The notes below the pieces were generated by a model. The model was not told the origin of the DNA and ran no database searches. It worked only from the letters and a program-made list of their open reading frames with translations. Positions 7,760-16,300 of a stretch of 64,000 nucleotides of DNA are shown in pieces (position 1 is the first letter of the stretch; the number at the start of each line of letters is the position of its first letter). Source of the DNA: Verrucomicrobiaceae bacterium UBA1938 (GTDB lineage Bacteria > Verrucomicrobiota > Verrucomicrobiia > Verrucomicrobiales > Verrucomicrobiaceae); NCBI GenBank assembly GCA_002336895.1, contig DDFC01000042.1, positions 186,001 to 250,000 of the forward strand, read 5' to 3'. The translations under genes were made by a program, and so were the position numbers.

Positions 7760-10483
7760 ATGCACAACGGTTCCTCTGATGATGCAGCTGCCGCAGCCAG
7801 ATCCACCTCCCGCTGGAGCGGGGTTTTAGTTGGGCTGATCCTGGGGGCAGTGGTCGGAGCCGGGGCCTTGTATGTGACCAAAGTGGACCCCTCTCTGCTT
7901 AGCAAGGTGACGGGAGCGTTGCCGCAGAAGACTGCTGCCGCCGCTGCTACCACCAGCGAGGAAGTGGAGGTGCCGGTGAAGCACGAGGGGCTGCCGCGTA
8001 CGCCGTTTGAAAAAGGCGACCTGCCGCCGGATGAGGTGGTGCAGACGATCAAGATCACTCTGGGAGTGGGCACAGACGGCACTGCGCTGAGCGAGCCGGT
8101 GGATGTGCATCTGGGGCTGGGCTTTCCGCTGCGGCTGTACCCGCTCGGCGGGGTGAAGCGGCAGCCGTCCTTTGCGGCGTTTCCATTCAAGAGCTCGCTG
8201 GAAGGCACGGCAGACGGGATCCCGCCGGGGAAGATGGCCACATTTGAGTTTTCGGCCAAGGGAGACGATGCCGGGCTGGATGCGCTGCGCACCTCCCAGC
8301 AACTGCTCACCGGTGTGAAGTGCGGGGATCTGCAGCGCATCGGTTTTGCCTCCCAGGGGCGCAGCGGCTGGGTGCTTGCGGGCTACCGAATCGAGGTGAA
8401 TGGCAGGCTCTTTGCCGCGAATGGTCTGGTGGATGCCCGAGTGCAGGAAAAGCAGGCGGCGAATCACGAAAACCTGGCCAAGCTGCTGCCTGAATACGAG
8501 GCCAAGACCAATGCCACCCATCTGACGGATGCGGACAAGACGGAGCTGAAGAGCCTGCATGTGCTGGTGCGCGGGCTGAGCGGGCGCGTCACCGGTGCAG
8601 TGCCGTGGTATGAAGAAAGCAGCGAGTCCTTCAAGCCCGCACCACCCACTGGCACCCGGGTGGAGAGGCTGCGCATCGCGCTCACTGGCGGCAGAGGGCC
8701 GCAGCAGGGCACGCACAATCCGCTCTACCTCGTGGCGGGTGCGCGGAAGTTTCTGCTTTCCTCCGAGATGGATCCGCTGCGAGATGCCAATGAGCCGCAG
8801 CTCTTTGAGCTGGCCGACTTTGAGCTGGCGATGAATCCGCTGACAAAAGAGGCGCTGAATGTGCCGGGTGTGGGTGTCATCGGCAGTGGGTCTCCAGCGA
8901 CCAAGATTCCTGATCGTGCCCAGCTGCAGGGTGTGCAGATCGAGGCCGATGGCCAGGTGGTCTATGACAGCGACAAGCAGCCGCAGGACCAGAAAGCGCT
9001 GTCCCTGCTCTGGCTGGCGCCTGCGGCGTGGTTTGATGAAGCAGGCGATCTGCTGCGCCCGCCGCCAGCGGCGAATGAAGTGGCGGTGTGGACATCCGGC
9101 ATGATGCCCCCTGCGGGTGCAATGGTGCTGCCGCCAGAGCCTCCCGTGCCGCCGCTGCTTCCTCCACCACTGCCACCTCCGCTGCTGCCGCCAGTGCGCA
9201 CCGTGCTGCCTGGCGGGTTGCCGCCTCCAGGAGGCGGTCTTCTGCCGTGGCTGCTTCCTCTGGCTCAGCTGCTCCTGCCACTGCCGCCGCCTGCGGCACC
9301 GCTGATCAGTGGCGTGCGCATCGCCCCGGGCACGCCGATCGTGCGGGATGGAGATGCGGTCACGGTGAACTGGACCGTGGGCGGAGCCACTGCGGGCATC
9401 GCTGCTTGGCGGGTGGATCTTTTTGCCGTGCTGCCGCACAAGCCGGTGCCGGTGCTGATCACGCCGATGGCCACGCTGATCGGTGCGCCTGCCGGAGCCA
9501 CGAGTGTGGTGATGCCGCCGATCAATCGTGCGGCGGTTGCAGGTCTGCTGATCCCGGGCTCCGCCGAGGCGCTTTATCTGTTTGTGCAGCCGCGCGTCAC
9601 GGCTCTAGGGCCGCTTGGCAATGTGCTCACGTCTGCCAATGGCTCCCTGCTGCCGCTCTTTCCTGCGGGCACCACTACGGCTGCTGTGGGGCTGAAGCGC
9701 GGGGGCATTCTGCCGCCCTTTGGCCTGGGCAATGCTCCTCCGCCCAGCTTCCAGGTCACACCCGCAGTCACGCCGCCGTTTCTGCCGTGGCAGGGCATGG
9801 CGCTGGCGGACCCGCTGGCGGTGCGAACGGGCTGGAGCCTCACCGCCGAGCAGGGCACGCATTTTGGCCTGCTGTTTGCCAGCCATGAAACCATCCCCGC
9901 ACCGGTCACGCTGCCGGCCTGGAGCACGGCGGTGCGTCCCACCGGCAGCGGCGGGGAGAAGATCACGATCCGCTTTGAAGGCCCGGTGCCGCTGCCACTT
10001 CCAGCAGGGGCCAATGGTCTGCGTGCCGTGGCGCATGTGGCGTTTGTGGGTGGTTCCTCTCCTCTCACCACAGGGCAGGTGCTGGCACGTGCGGAGCTGA
10101 GCAGCGGCCCCATCCGGCGGAACATGGCCGGTAACGTGATGCCCTTTCCCTTCAGCGCGCAGCCGTTCTTCATGCTGCAGACCACCAGCCTCGTGCCGCC
10201 TGCACCATTGAGCAAAACGCAGCCCCTGCTGCTGGTGGACATGCCTCTGCGGTTTGACCGCATGGCGGCGAACAATTTCGCGGGCTACCCGCTCGATCCG
10301 GTCAATGGTGCCAGCTACTCTTTCGCAGGGCCGCCTGCCTTCAATCTGGCCGCCTTCAATGCGCAGGCGGGCACGGGATCAATGTACATCACGCTCACCT
10401 ACATGATCGAGCTTAACACCACGGATGCGACGGATGCCGTGGGTGTGATCGGGGTGCGTCTCGTCCCGGACAACACGCCATGA
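7760..10483 (+). CDS. Large membrane-anchored protein with Pro-rich linker, function unknown
   Basis: This 907-residue protein matches no family I recognise. A cytoplasmic N-terminus of ~20 residues precedes one TM segment (GVLVGLILGAVVGAGALYVT, about 20-42). An Ala-rich linker and a globular region (~80-430) follow. Then comes a strongly proline/leucine-rich segment (~445-510) with runs such as PPLLPPPLPPPLLPP. A beta-rich Ig-like region begins near residue 515 (RDGDAVTVNWTVGG). The topology suggests a periplasmic protein anchored at its N-terminus. The ATG has no obvious Shine-Dalgarno; a better-spaced AGGAG precedes an out-of-frame ATG at 7728. Its stop codon overlaps the start of the next gene by 4 bp, so the two are an operon and probably cooperate. 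Confidence 0.75.
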   Translation: MHNGSSDDAAAAARSTSRWSGVLVGLILGAVVGAGALYVTKVDPSLLSKVTGALPQKTAAAAATTSEEVEVPVKHEGLPRTPFEKGDLPPDEVVQTIKITLGVGTDGTALSEPVDVHLGLGFPLRLYPLGGVKRQPSFAAFPFKSSLEGTADGIPPGKMATFEFSAKGDDAGLDALRTSQQLLTGVKCGDLQRIGFASQGRSGWVLAGYRIEVNGRLFAANGLVDARVQEKQAANHENLAKLLPEYEAKTNATHLTDADKTELKSLHVLVRGLSGRVTGAVPWYEESSESFKPAPPTGTRVERLRIALTGGRGPQQGTHNPLYLVAGARKFLLSSEMDPLRDANEPQLFELADFELAMNPLTKEALNVPGVGVIGSGSPATKIPDRAQLQGVQIEADGQVVYDSDKQPQDQKALSLLWLAPAAWFDEAGDLLRPPPAANEVAVWTSGMMPPAGAMVLPPEPPVPPLLPPPLPPPLLPPVRTVLPGGLPPPGGGLLPWLLPLAQLLLPLPPPAAPLISGVRIAPGTPIVRDGDAVTVNWTVGGATAGIAAWRVDLFAVLPHKPVPVLITPMATLIGAPAGATSVVMPPINRAAVAGLLIPGSAEALYLFVQPRVTALGPLGNVLTSANGSLLPLFPAGTTTAAVGLKRGGILPPFGLGNAPPPSFQVTPAVTPPFLPWQGMALADPLAVRTGWSLTAEQGTHFGLLFASHETIPAPVTLPAWSTAVRPTGSGGEKITIRFEGPVPLPLPAGANGLRAVAHVAFVGGSSPLTTGQVLARAELSSGPIRRNMAGNVMPFPFSAQPFFMLQTTSLVPPAPLSKTQPLLLVDMPLRFDRMAANNFAGYPLDPVNGASYSFAGPPAFNLAAFNAQAGTGSMYITLTYMIELNTTDATDAVGVIGVRLVPDNTP

Positions 10484-13158
10484 AAACGCTGCTGCCGCTT
10501 CTCCTGCTCGTGGGTGCGCCGCTGCTGCATGCAGTGGAGGGTGGCGTGCATGGTCGCGTGTACGGTCAGGATGCGAGTGGGGCGAATCTCGGGCCGGTGG
10601 CAAATGCCAGCATCGTGCTGAGTTCTGATTCGGGCGCTGCCGCAGCGACGGTGACGACCAACGAGAGCGGCTATTACCAGATCGCCACGCTGGCGGCGGG
10701 GGCGTATCGCTACAAGGTCACGGCGGCCGGATTTCGGAATGAGGATGCGAATCGCGGCTTTGCCATGCCGCAGGACACCCGCGAGTTTGTGCATGATTTT
10801 CTTCTCACTCAGGAGGCCAAGGCAGGAGCCCTGCCTGTGCAGGCAAATCAGGTGATGCCTGCCGTGCATGGGCGTGTGTATGGTCAGTCGGAGAAAGGAG
10901 AAAACCTCGGGCCGCTGCCAGGAGCCAAGGTGGAGCTGCTGACTGGTAAAGGCGGCGCGGTGGTGGCTGCGGCGACGGCATCTGCGCCCGGTGGATATTA
11001 TGAGATCAAGCACCTGCCGCCAGCGGACTACGCCTACCGTGTGACGGCGGAGGGTTTTACGCCGGAGGATGCGGGGCGCGGCTTCATCGTGCCTAAAGGA
11101 TCGCTGGAGTACGTGCATGATTTCATTCTCTCCAAGACACCGCCCAAGCGGGACCGCTGTGAACTGGCAGTGATCGTGGTCAAGCGCATCGATGGCGGTG
11201 GCAGCAACTCCAAGGATGCTGCGCGGGTGCCGGTGCCGAATGCGCGGCTCGTGCTGCAGCCTGCCGGAAAGCTGCCCACGCCGCTGAACCAGCCCTTTGT
11301 GACGGATGTGAAAGGCGAGTACAGGGCCAAGGATCTTGCCGAGGGAAACTACACCGTCGCGATCGACGCCGCAGGTTGTGAGCCGTTCAACGGAGCACTG
11401 GCTGTCAAGTGCGACAAGGATGGAGACGTGATCTTTGAACTCAGCCCCTGCAACGAGATCCTGCACAGCTATGTGCGCGTGATGCTGAGCGATGGCTGGG
11501 GGGCATCTCCCCAGGCGAAGTCTGCGGCGGAGCGTGCGTATCAGCGTGCGCTCAAGGCGGACGCGCGCGACTGCGGCGTGAACTACGCCAGCGCACTCAC
11601 GCAGCTCAGTGCAGGGGATTATGCTGCAGCGCAGCAGGGGCTCGCAGCGGCCATCGGCAAAAAGAGCGACAGCGCCGGCTGGGATCGCGCGTGCGAGGCG
11701 CGGCTGTGGATGAACCTGTGCCTGCACCAGCCAGTGCAGGCCGTGCGGGAGATTCGCTCGCTGGCGCACAACCACTACTCCACCCGCGCGGCCACTCCTG
11801 CAGCGCGGGACACGGTGCATGTTTGCGGCATCGGTCTGGGGCTGATCAAGGGGCCGTGGCATGATCAGGTGGCTGCAGGTGAGGCGGCGCTGCTGGAAAG
11901 CGAACTGTTGACCGCTTTGAAGGGAGAGCTGCAGAGCGAATGTGTGAAGGCGCGCGATCACGTGGCCGCCGAATATGGCAAACTCAAAGCGGCCGAGGAA
12001 GCTGCGCGCAAGACCCTGCTGGCGGACGTGATGGAAAAGCGCAATGCCGAGATAGCCCGGCTGGCGGAGCGTCAGGCGGACATCAGCAAAGAGGTGGCTG
12101 CGCTGGATCCGGACATCCAGGAACTGCAGGCCACGGTGGCGCAGTTTGATCAGCGGTATCGCGTGCAGGTGGCGGGCTTCATGCAGCAGCAGCAGGCCAA
12201 TGCCGCGCAGCTGCAGGCGCTGAATGCCCGGATGCAGCAGGTCTCAGCCTGCATGATGCAGGATCAGGCAAAAATGCAGGCTGTCTCGCAACCGCAGATG
12301 CCGACCACCAACATGCGTCCGGGGATGATGCCACCCGGAGCCGGAGCGCAGGCGGTGATGGTGGAGATCCAGCAGCATCAGGCGGAGCTCCAGCAGATCC
12401 GCCAGCAGATGCAGGTCATCCAAAATCAGAATGTGGTGCTGGGCACCAGCATCGCGAACGAGCAGACGCAGTTCAACCGCAACGCAGGCGCAGCCCAGGC
12501 GAGCCTGAACACCAAGCTGGGGCGTCGTGGTGTGCTGACTCAGGAGTATGATACGCTGGATCAGCGGCGCACGGCCCCCTTTGATCCCGCTGCCTACAGC
12601 ACTCCGGAGATCGATGATCTCGTGCGCCGTGAGCATGCGCTGAAAACCTACCGCGACCTCCCGCTGGAGGTGCGCCGGGAGGAGCTGCTGACGCAGTACA
12701 GCTGTGGTGCGGAAAATGAACCCAAACGTGATGCGAACACGGCCCGGGGCATCGGCATCAAGGAGGCGCCTTTCATGGCCACCCGGGCTGCCGCGCCGAG
12801 AGCAGAGGCACCGCCAATCACCATGCGTGCACAGCCTGCGGCAGAAGGCGCTGCCATGCCGTCAGCGTCCCAGCGGCCACCACCCGCTGTTTCCAGGCCG
12901 CCTGCCGCGAGCGGAACTCCGGCGGACATCGTCATGACCAACAATTACAAGGCGGCAGTACGTATTTTCAGCCTTGCGCCCGGGTCTGACAACGAACTGC
13001 TGGTGCGTACTTTGGAAGCTGGCGAGGAGGCGATGATTCCCGCACGAATTGATCAGACGCTGATCATCCGCACCACCAGTGGCGCGCGTGAACTGCAACG
13101 CCACAAGGTGGTCAAGAAGCTGGAGGTGCTGAAGGTGGGCGAAGCGCCGCCGCAGTAA
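10480..13158 (+). CDS. Secreted protein with repeated carboxypeptidase-regulatory-like domains and coiled coil
   Basis: This 892-residue protein has a Sec signal (MKTLLPLLLLVGAPLLHA). Two near-identical beta-sandwich modules of ~95 residues follow, about 22-115 and 127-221. Each starts HGRVYGQ and ends EFVHDFLL or EYVHDFIL, with GYYxI--L--AxYxYxVTAxGF inside, the pattern of carboxypeptidase-regulatory/Cna-B-like domains. A third divergent module is at ~228-312. A helical region (~325-480), a long Gln-rich coiled coil (~485-720), a Pro/Ala linker (~760-820) and a small C-terminal beta domain complete it. It overlaps the preceding gene by 4 bp (ATGA). A periplasmic or surface structural role is inferred; no enzyme motif is seen. 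Confidence 0.75.
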   Translation: MKTLLPLLLLVGAPLLHAVEGGVHGRVYGQDASGANLGPVANASIVLSSDSGAAAATVTTNESGYYQIATLAAGAYRYKVTAAGFRNEDANRGFAMPQDTREFVHDFLLTQEAKAGALPVQANQVMPAVHGRVYGQSEKGENLGPLPGAKVELLTGKGGAVVAAATASAPGGYYEIKHLPPADYAYRVTAEGFTPEDAGRGFIVPKGSLEYVHDFILSKTPPKRDRCELAVIVVKRIDGGGSNSKDAARVPVPNARLVLQPAGKLPTPLNQPFVTDVKGEYRAKDLAEGNYTVAIDAAGCEPFNGALAVKCDKDGDVIFELSPCNEILHSYVRVMLSDGWGASPQAKSAAERAYQRALKADARDCGVNYASALTQLSAGDYAAAQQGLAAAIGKKSDSAGWDRACEARLWMNLCLHQPVQAVREIRSLAHNHYSTRAATPAARDTVHVCGIGLGLIKGPWHDQVAAGEAALLESELLTALKGELQSECVKARDHVAAEYGKLKAAEEAARKTLLADVMEKRNAEIARLAERQADISKEVAALDPDIQELQATVAQFDQRYRVQVAGFMQQQQANAAQLQALNARMQQVSACMMQDQAKMQAVSQPQMPTTNMRPGMMPPGAGAQAVMVEIQQHQAELQQIRQQMQVIQNQNVVLGTSIANEQTQFNRNAGAAQASLNTKLGRRGVLTQEYDTLDQRRTAPFDPAAYSTPEIDDLVRREHALKTYRDLPLEVRREELLTQYSCGAENEPKRDANTARGIGIKEAPFMATRAAAPRAEAPPITMRAQPAAEGAAMPSASQRPPPAVSRPPAASGTPADIVMTNNYKAAVRIFSLAPGSDNELLVRTLEAGEEAMIPARIDQTLIIRTTSGARELQRHKVVKKLEVLKVGEAPPQ

Positions 13159-13177
13159 TGCTGCATGCTGTGGAGCG

Positions 13178-14062
13178 CTACGCATGCCGTCCTTTGAAGG
13201 TCAGCTCTGCGACGCCGGACTTGTCGAGTCCACCGAGACCGAGAGAGACCATCTTGTCATACTGTGCCTTGGTGGCATCGTTAAGAGGCAGGCTGAGGCC
13301 CACGGTCTTGGCCACGTCGGCGGCGATGCCGCTGTCCTTGGCAGCGTGCTCGGCGGAGAACCAGCAGTCGTGCTCGCGCGCCACCATGTCGGCGCTGTCG
13401 GTTTCCAGCACACGGGAGTTGGCTCCGGTCTGGCTGAAGACCTCGCGAATCATGCTCAGGTCATGCCCCAGTGCGGCGGCCAGGCCCAGGCCCTCGGCCA
13501 GGCCGGCGGTGTTGATGTTCATGACCATGTTCACCAGGGCCTTCACCTCAGCGGCGCGGCCGGGGCCGCCGATGAAACGGCGGTTCACGCTCATCTGCTC
13601 GATCATCGGCTGCACCTGGTTGTAGATGGCCTCGTCTCCGGCGAGCATGAGGTAGAGCTTGCCTTCGCGTGCATGGCTGATGGAGGAGGCCATGCAGGCC
13701 TCCAGGCTGTGAGCGCCTGCTTTTTCAGCGGCGGCATACACCTCGCGGTGGATGGCGGGGGAAAGGGTGGCGCAGTTGATGAAGATCCTGCCCTTGGCGT
13801 TGGTCAGCAGGTTGTCGCCGCTGCCGAGGAAGATGGCGCGCATGGCGGCGTCGTTCGTCACCACGGTGAAGATGACATCCGCAGCGGCGGTGACGTCGGC
13901 GAGGCTGGTGCAGGCTTTGCAGCCGAGCTCGGCAGCCAGTTCGGCGGCGGCCTGGGTGTTCACATCGAGCACGGCAGTGACGCTGAAGCCACAATCTTTG
14001 AGACGACGGGCCATGTTGGCCCCCATTTTACCGACTCCGACAAATGCAATGGTCTGGGACAT
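13178..14062 (-). CDS. NAD(P)-dependent 3-hydroxyisobutyrate dehydrogenase-like oxidoreductase
   Basis: This 294-residue beta-hydroxyacid dehydrogenase is of usual family length. The N-terminal Rossmann domain starts with FVGVGKMGANMARRL (glycine-rich dinucleotide loop, residues ~6-18). The C-terminal helical domain carries GGPGRAAEVKALVNMVMN, the family's substrate/catalytic motif containing the general-acid Lys. Members oxidise 3-hydroxyisobutyrate or reduce glyoxylate, tartronate semialdehyde or succinic semialdehyde, and this choice cannot be made here. It converges on the large secreted-protein gene with only 19 bp between stops. It appears to be transcribed alone. Confidence 0.88.
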   Translation of the reverse strand: MSQTIAFVGVGKMGANMARRLKDCGFSVTAVLDVNTQAAAELAAELGCKACTSLADVTAAADVIFTVVTNDAAMRAIFLGSGDNLLTNAKGRIFINCATLSPAIHREVYAAAEKAGAHSLEACMASSISHAREGKLYLMLAGDEAIYNQVQPMIEQMSVNRRFIGGPGRAAEVKALVNMVMNINTAGLAEGLGLAAALGHDLSMIREVFSQTGANSRVLETDSADMVAREHDCWFSAEHAAKDSGIAADVAKTVGLSLPLNDATKAQYDKMVSLGLGGLDKSGVAELTFKGRHA

Positions 14063-14374
14063 GAGGGGGTAGCTCTTGGTTGGATTTTACTATTATGTTG
14101 TAGTGATGCATGCTGGCATCTAGACGTCAAGTGTACGACGGTTCTCCCTTGTTTAAGAAATCGTGTTCTCCGACACCTTAGGTATAGACAGAGTGCTTTT
14201 CGCACAGACTCTCCCGAAGAGATGCTTGAATCCTAGTGAGGATAAGTTATTCACAATTGAAAGCGTTATTGTTAACAATTAATGTGAAAAAAGATTTACA
14301 TATCTTAACCAATTCCGATAACGTCCTTCACTAGTTCTTGGCGTGATCGTTCTCCATTATTATCACTGTTGAAT
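14063..14374. other. Low-GC intergenic region
   Basis: About 310 bp of AT-rich sequence without a supportable gene. It lies between the divergently transcribed dehydrogenase and the small membrane protein and probably carries both promoters. The sharp drop in GC compared with the neighbourhood marks the start of an accessory pocket that extends to about 15.35 kb. No clean repeat or stem-loop was found. Confidence 0.45.
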
Positions 14375-14950
14375 ATGCTCTGCAGATTCATTGAAAAGAT
14401 TTTGCATCTGTTCGAGCAACTGGGAGAGGCGTTGATTGAGCTTCTTGATGTGAAGAGTGATGAGGCGCGAAGCCAAATCGTGCGCTGGATGCTGGTTGCA
14501 TTCACTACAATGGTAGTGGCTGTGATTGTGGCAGTGGTTCTTCTTAGTGGAATGCATGAGCTGGATGCGAAGCTTAAATTGATCGAACGGTATGTTGGTG
14601 TAATGACTCCGATTCTAGTAGCCATCGGTTCAGTTGCTTGGACGTGTGTGAAGGTTTGGCGGAAGCTAGTTTCAATAAACAAGAAGAAATCGATGAAAAA
14701 TAAGCCCTTTAGTCCAAGGGGGCATGTACTAGCAACTGGCGATGAAGAGATGGATTCTGAAGTGTTGTGGCGAGAAACCAGTGATTTTGTGGAAAAACTT
14801 GGCGAGGATGTCGGCATCTCCGGCAAAAAACAGTGGACATTGTTTGACCGCAATGGCCTCGTATTTGCGAGTTTACGTGACCCCGATGAAAAACAGTCTC
14901 TGCAAATCAATGTGATATTGATAATGACGAAGGCAGAGCAAAAAAACTGA
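14375..14950 (+). CDS. Small two-TM membrane protein, function unknown
   Basis: This 191-residue protein is not recognised. An amphipathic N-terminus (CRFIEKILHLFEQLGEALIE) precedes TM1 at about residues 37-57 (MLVAFTTMVVAVIVAVVLL). A short charged loop, TM2 at about 73-93 (MTPILVAIGSVAWTCVKVW), a Lys-rich stretch and a soluble acidic tail follow. Both termini are probably cytoplasmic. Base composition is much lower in GC than the flanks, suggesting acquired DNA. The last codons form the heptamer A_AAA_AAC directly before TGA, and the -1 frame stays open for 45 more codons. The protein may therefore be longer (see next entry). A TTG two codons upstream is an alternative start. Confidence 0.6.
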   Translation: MLCRFIEKILHLFEQLGEALIELLDVKSDEARSQIVRWMLVAFTTMVVAVIVAVVLLSGMHELDAKLKLIERYVGVMTPILVAIGSVAWTCVKVWRKLVSINKKKSMKNKPFSPRGHVLATGDEEMDSEVLWRETSDFVEKLGEDVGISGKKQWTLFDRNGLVFASLRDPDEKQSLQINVILIMTKAEQKN

Positions 14951-15084
14951 GTGGTAACAGATTGGTGCAGCTTGTTAAGCGACGGACTGAGTGGGTGGCT
15001 ACATTCACGTTGTTTCGGCGAGGAGATCTGAAGGCTTTTAAGAGCTGGCTCAGAAAAGCTTACGAACAAGCCGACCAGAAGTGA
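14941..15084 (+). other. Slippery heptamer and -1 frame extension of the membrane-protein gene
   Basis: Positions 14941-14947 read A_AAA_AAC in the phase required for tandem -1 slippage (codons CAA AAA AAC, then TGA). A GAAGG lies 7 bases upstream at 14929-14933, reminiscent of the internal Shine-Dalgarno that stimulates dnaX frameshifting. From 14947 the -1 frame continues with LSGNRLVQLVKRRTEWVATF and further basic, protein-like sequence to a TGA at 15082-15084. The full product would be about 236 residues. Equally possible is one A missing from the homopolymer, in the genome or the assembly, in which case this is simply the true 3' end of the gene. Confidence 0.45.
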
Positions 15085-15352
15085 GGGCGATAAGCAGCGC
15101 GGCATGTGTTGCGCTCATGGGAGCAAAAGACCGACTGACTTGGCAAGAAGGTAATGGCTCGTGCATAAAATCGAATAACTGCGCATGCGATCAACGAGTA
15201 AAGTGCGTTGATTTGCGGGAAATGCGATTCGCAACGGGGCTGCATGATGCCTGAAAAGTACGCTTATTATCACCTGGTCAAAGGACTTTCAAATCGTGAT
15301 CCATGCATCCCCGATTTATTCTGTTGTCATTTTGCCAACGTGAAAAAACGGT
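15085..15352. other. Intergenic region, no gene seen
   Basis: About 270 bp between convergent genes, moderately AT-rich. I see no open frame of convincing composition and no clean terminator hairpin. It closes the low-GC pocket. Confidence 0.4.
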
Positions 15353-16177
15353 TTACTTGAACTCTGGATAAAACGGATTGTGCGCCTTTTCCTCTCCGAC
15401 TGTCGTCATGGGACCATGGCCGGGGCAGATGACGGTGTTGTCTGGCAGTGAGAAGATTTCTTTGCGGTTGGTGGCCAGGGCATCGGCATAGGACACCATG
15501 CCGCCACCCATGCTGGAGGCAAAGAGGGCGTCTCCCACCACGGCCACGAGGCGCTTCAGGCCAGTGACGACGTAGGTGATGCCGCCCTTCGAGTGGCCCC
15601 AGGTGCTGCGCGGCTCGATGCTCAGGCCGCCGGATTCCCAGGATTCGGTGTCGCCGAGCTGGAAGGTCTTGGCTCCGGCGCAGGGCTCTTTCTCGTTCAC
15701 AAAGACGGTCACGGCACCATCGGCGGAAAGCTTGGCCAGATCGGCGATGTGGTCCGTGTGCGTGTGGGTGATGAAGATGAGGCTGAGGTTGAGCCCCTTG
15801 CGCTGGATGAAATCGATCATCGGTCCGGCATCAGCTCCGGTGTCAAAGGCCACCGCGTTTTTGGTTTCGGAATCCCACACGAGGTAGGAGTTCACCGTCA
15901 TGTCGTGGTAGGTGGTGTTGAACTGCTCCACCCCGATCAATGTCACGGGCAGGGGACGCCATTCGTTGTGCGCCATGGCCACTAGGGCCAGGCCGTCGAG
16001 CTGCAGGTGGGGGGCGATCTTGCGCAGCACGCGGTCGTCCACCTTGCCGTTTTTGGCTTCGGCGATTTCTGCGGCGCTGATGCCGGAGGCGGTCGCGAGG
16101 TCGGCGTCGCTGATGCCCAGGCCGCGCATGGATTTGGCGATTACATCATTGAAAAGGTCTTCGAGAGGGATCTGCAT
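15353..16177 (-). CDS. HTH-like domain fused to metallo-beta-lactamase-fold hydrolase
   Basis: This 274-residue protein has two parts. Residues ~10-60 (GISDADLATASGISAAEIAE...) resemble a small helix-turn-helix domain. The rest is a glyoxalase-II/MBL-fold hydrolase with a full metal-ligand set: THTHTDH (H138, H140, D142, H143), a His in STWGHSKGG (H194), D216 in GDALF, and H254 in CPGHGP. It should bind two metal ions and hydrolyse a thioester, lactone or ester; the substrate is unknown. The ATG at 16177 (MQIPLEDLF) is chosen because the nine residues before it are unlike the fold. It diverges from the short cyanophycin synthetase with ~120 bp between. Whether the HTH part binds DNA is a guess. 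Confidence 0.8.
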   Translation of the reverse strand: MQIPLEDLFNDVIAKSMRGLGISDADLATASGISAAEIAEAKNGKVDDRVLRKIAPHLQLDGLALVAMAHNEWRPLPVTLIGVEQFNTTYHDMTVNSYLVWDSETKNAVAFDTGADAGPMIDFIQRKGLNLSLIFITHTHTDHIADLAKLSADGAVTVFVNEKEPCAGAKTFQLGDTESWESGGLSIEPRSTWGHSKGGITYVVTGLKRLVAVVGDALFASSMGGGMVSYADALATNRKEIFSLPDNTVICPGHGPMTTVGEEKAHNPFYPEFK

Positions 16178-16300
16178 GGGGGCCGATTCAAGGCGTTTTG
16201 GCACCGGATGGCAAGGGCTATGTGCCGTTGGGGGCCGGGATCAAACTTGTCAGCGGCGAGTCCTTGCCTCCTGCGGAGTCGCAAGTAACATCGGCGCGCC

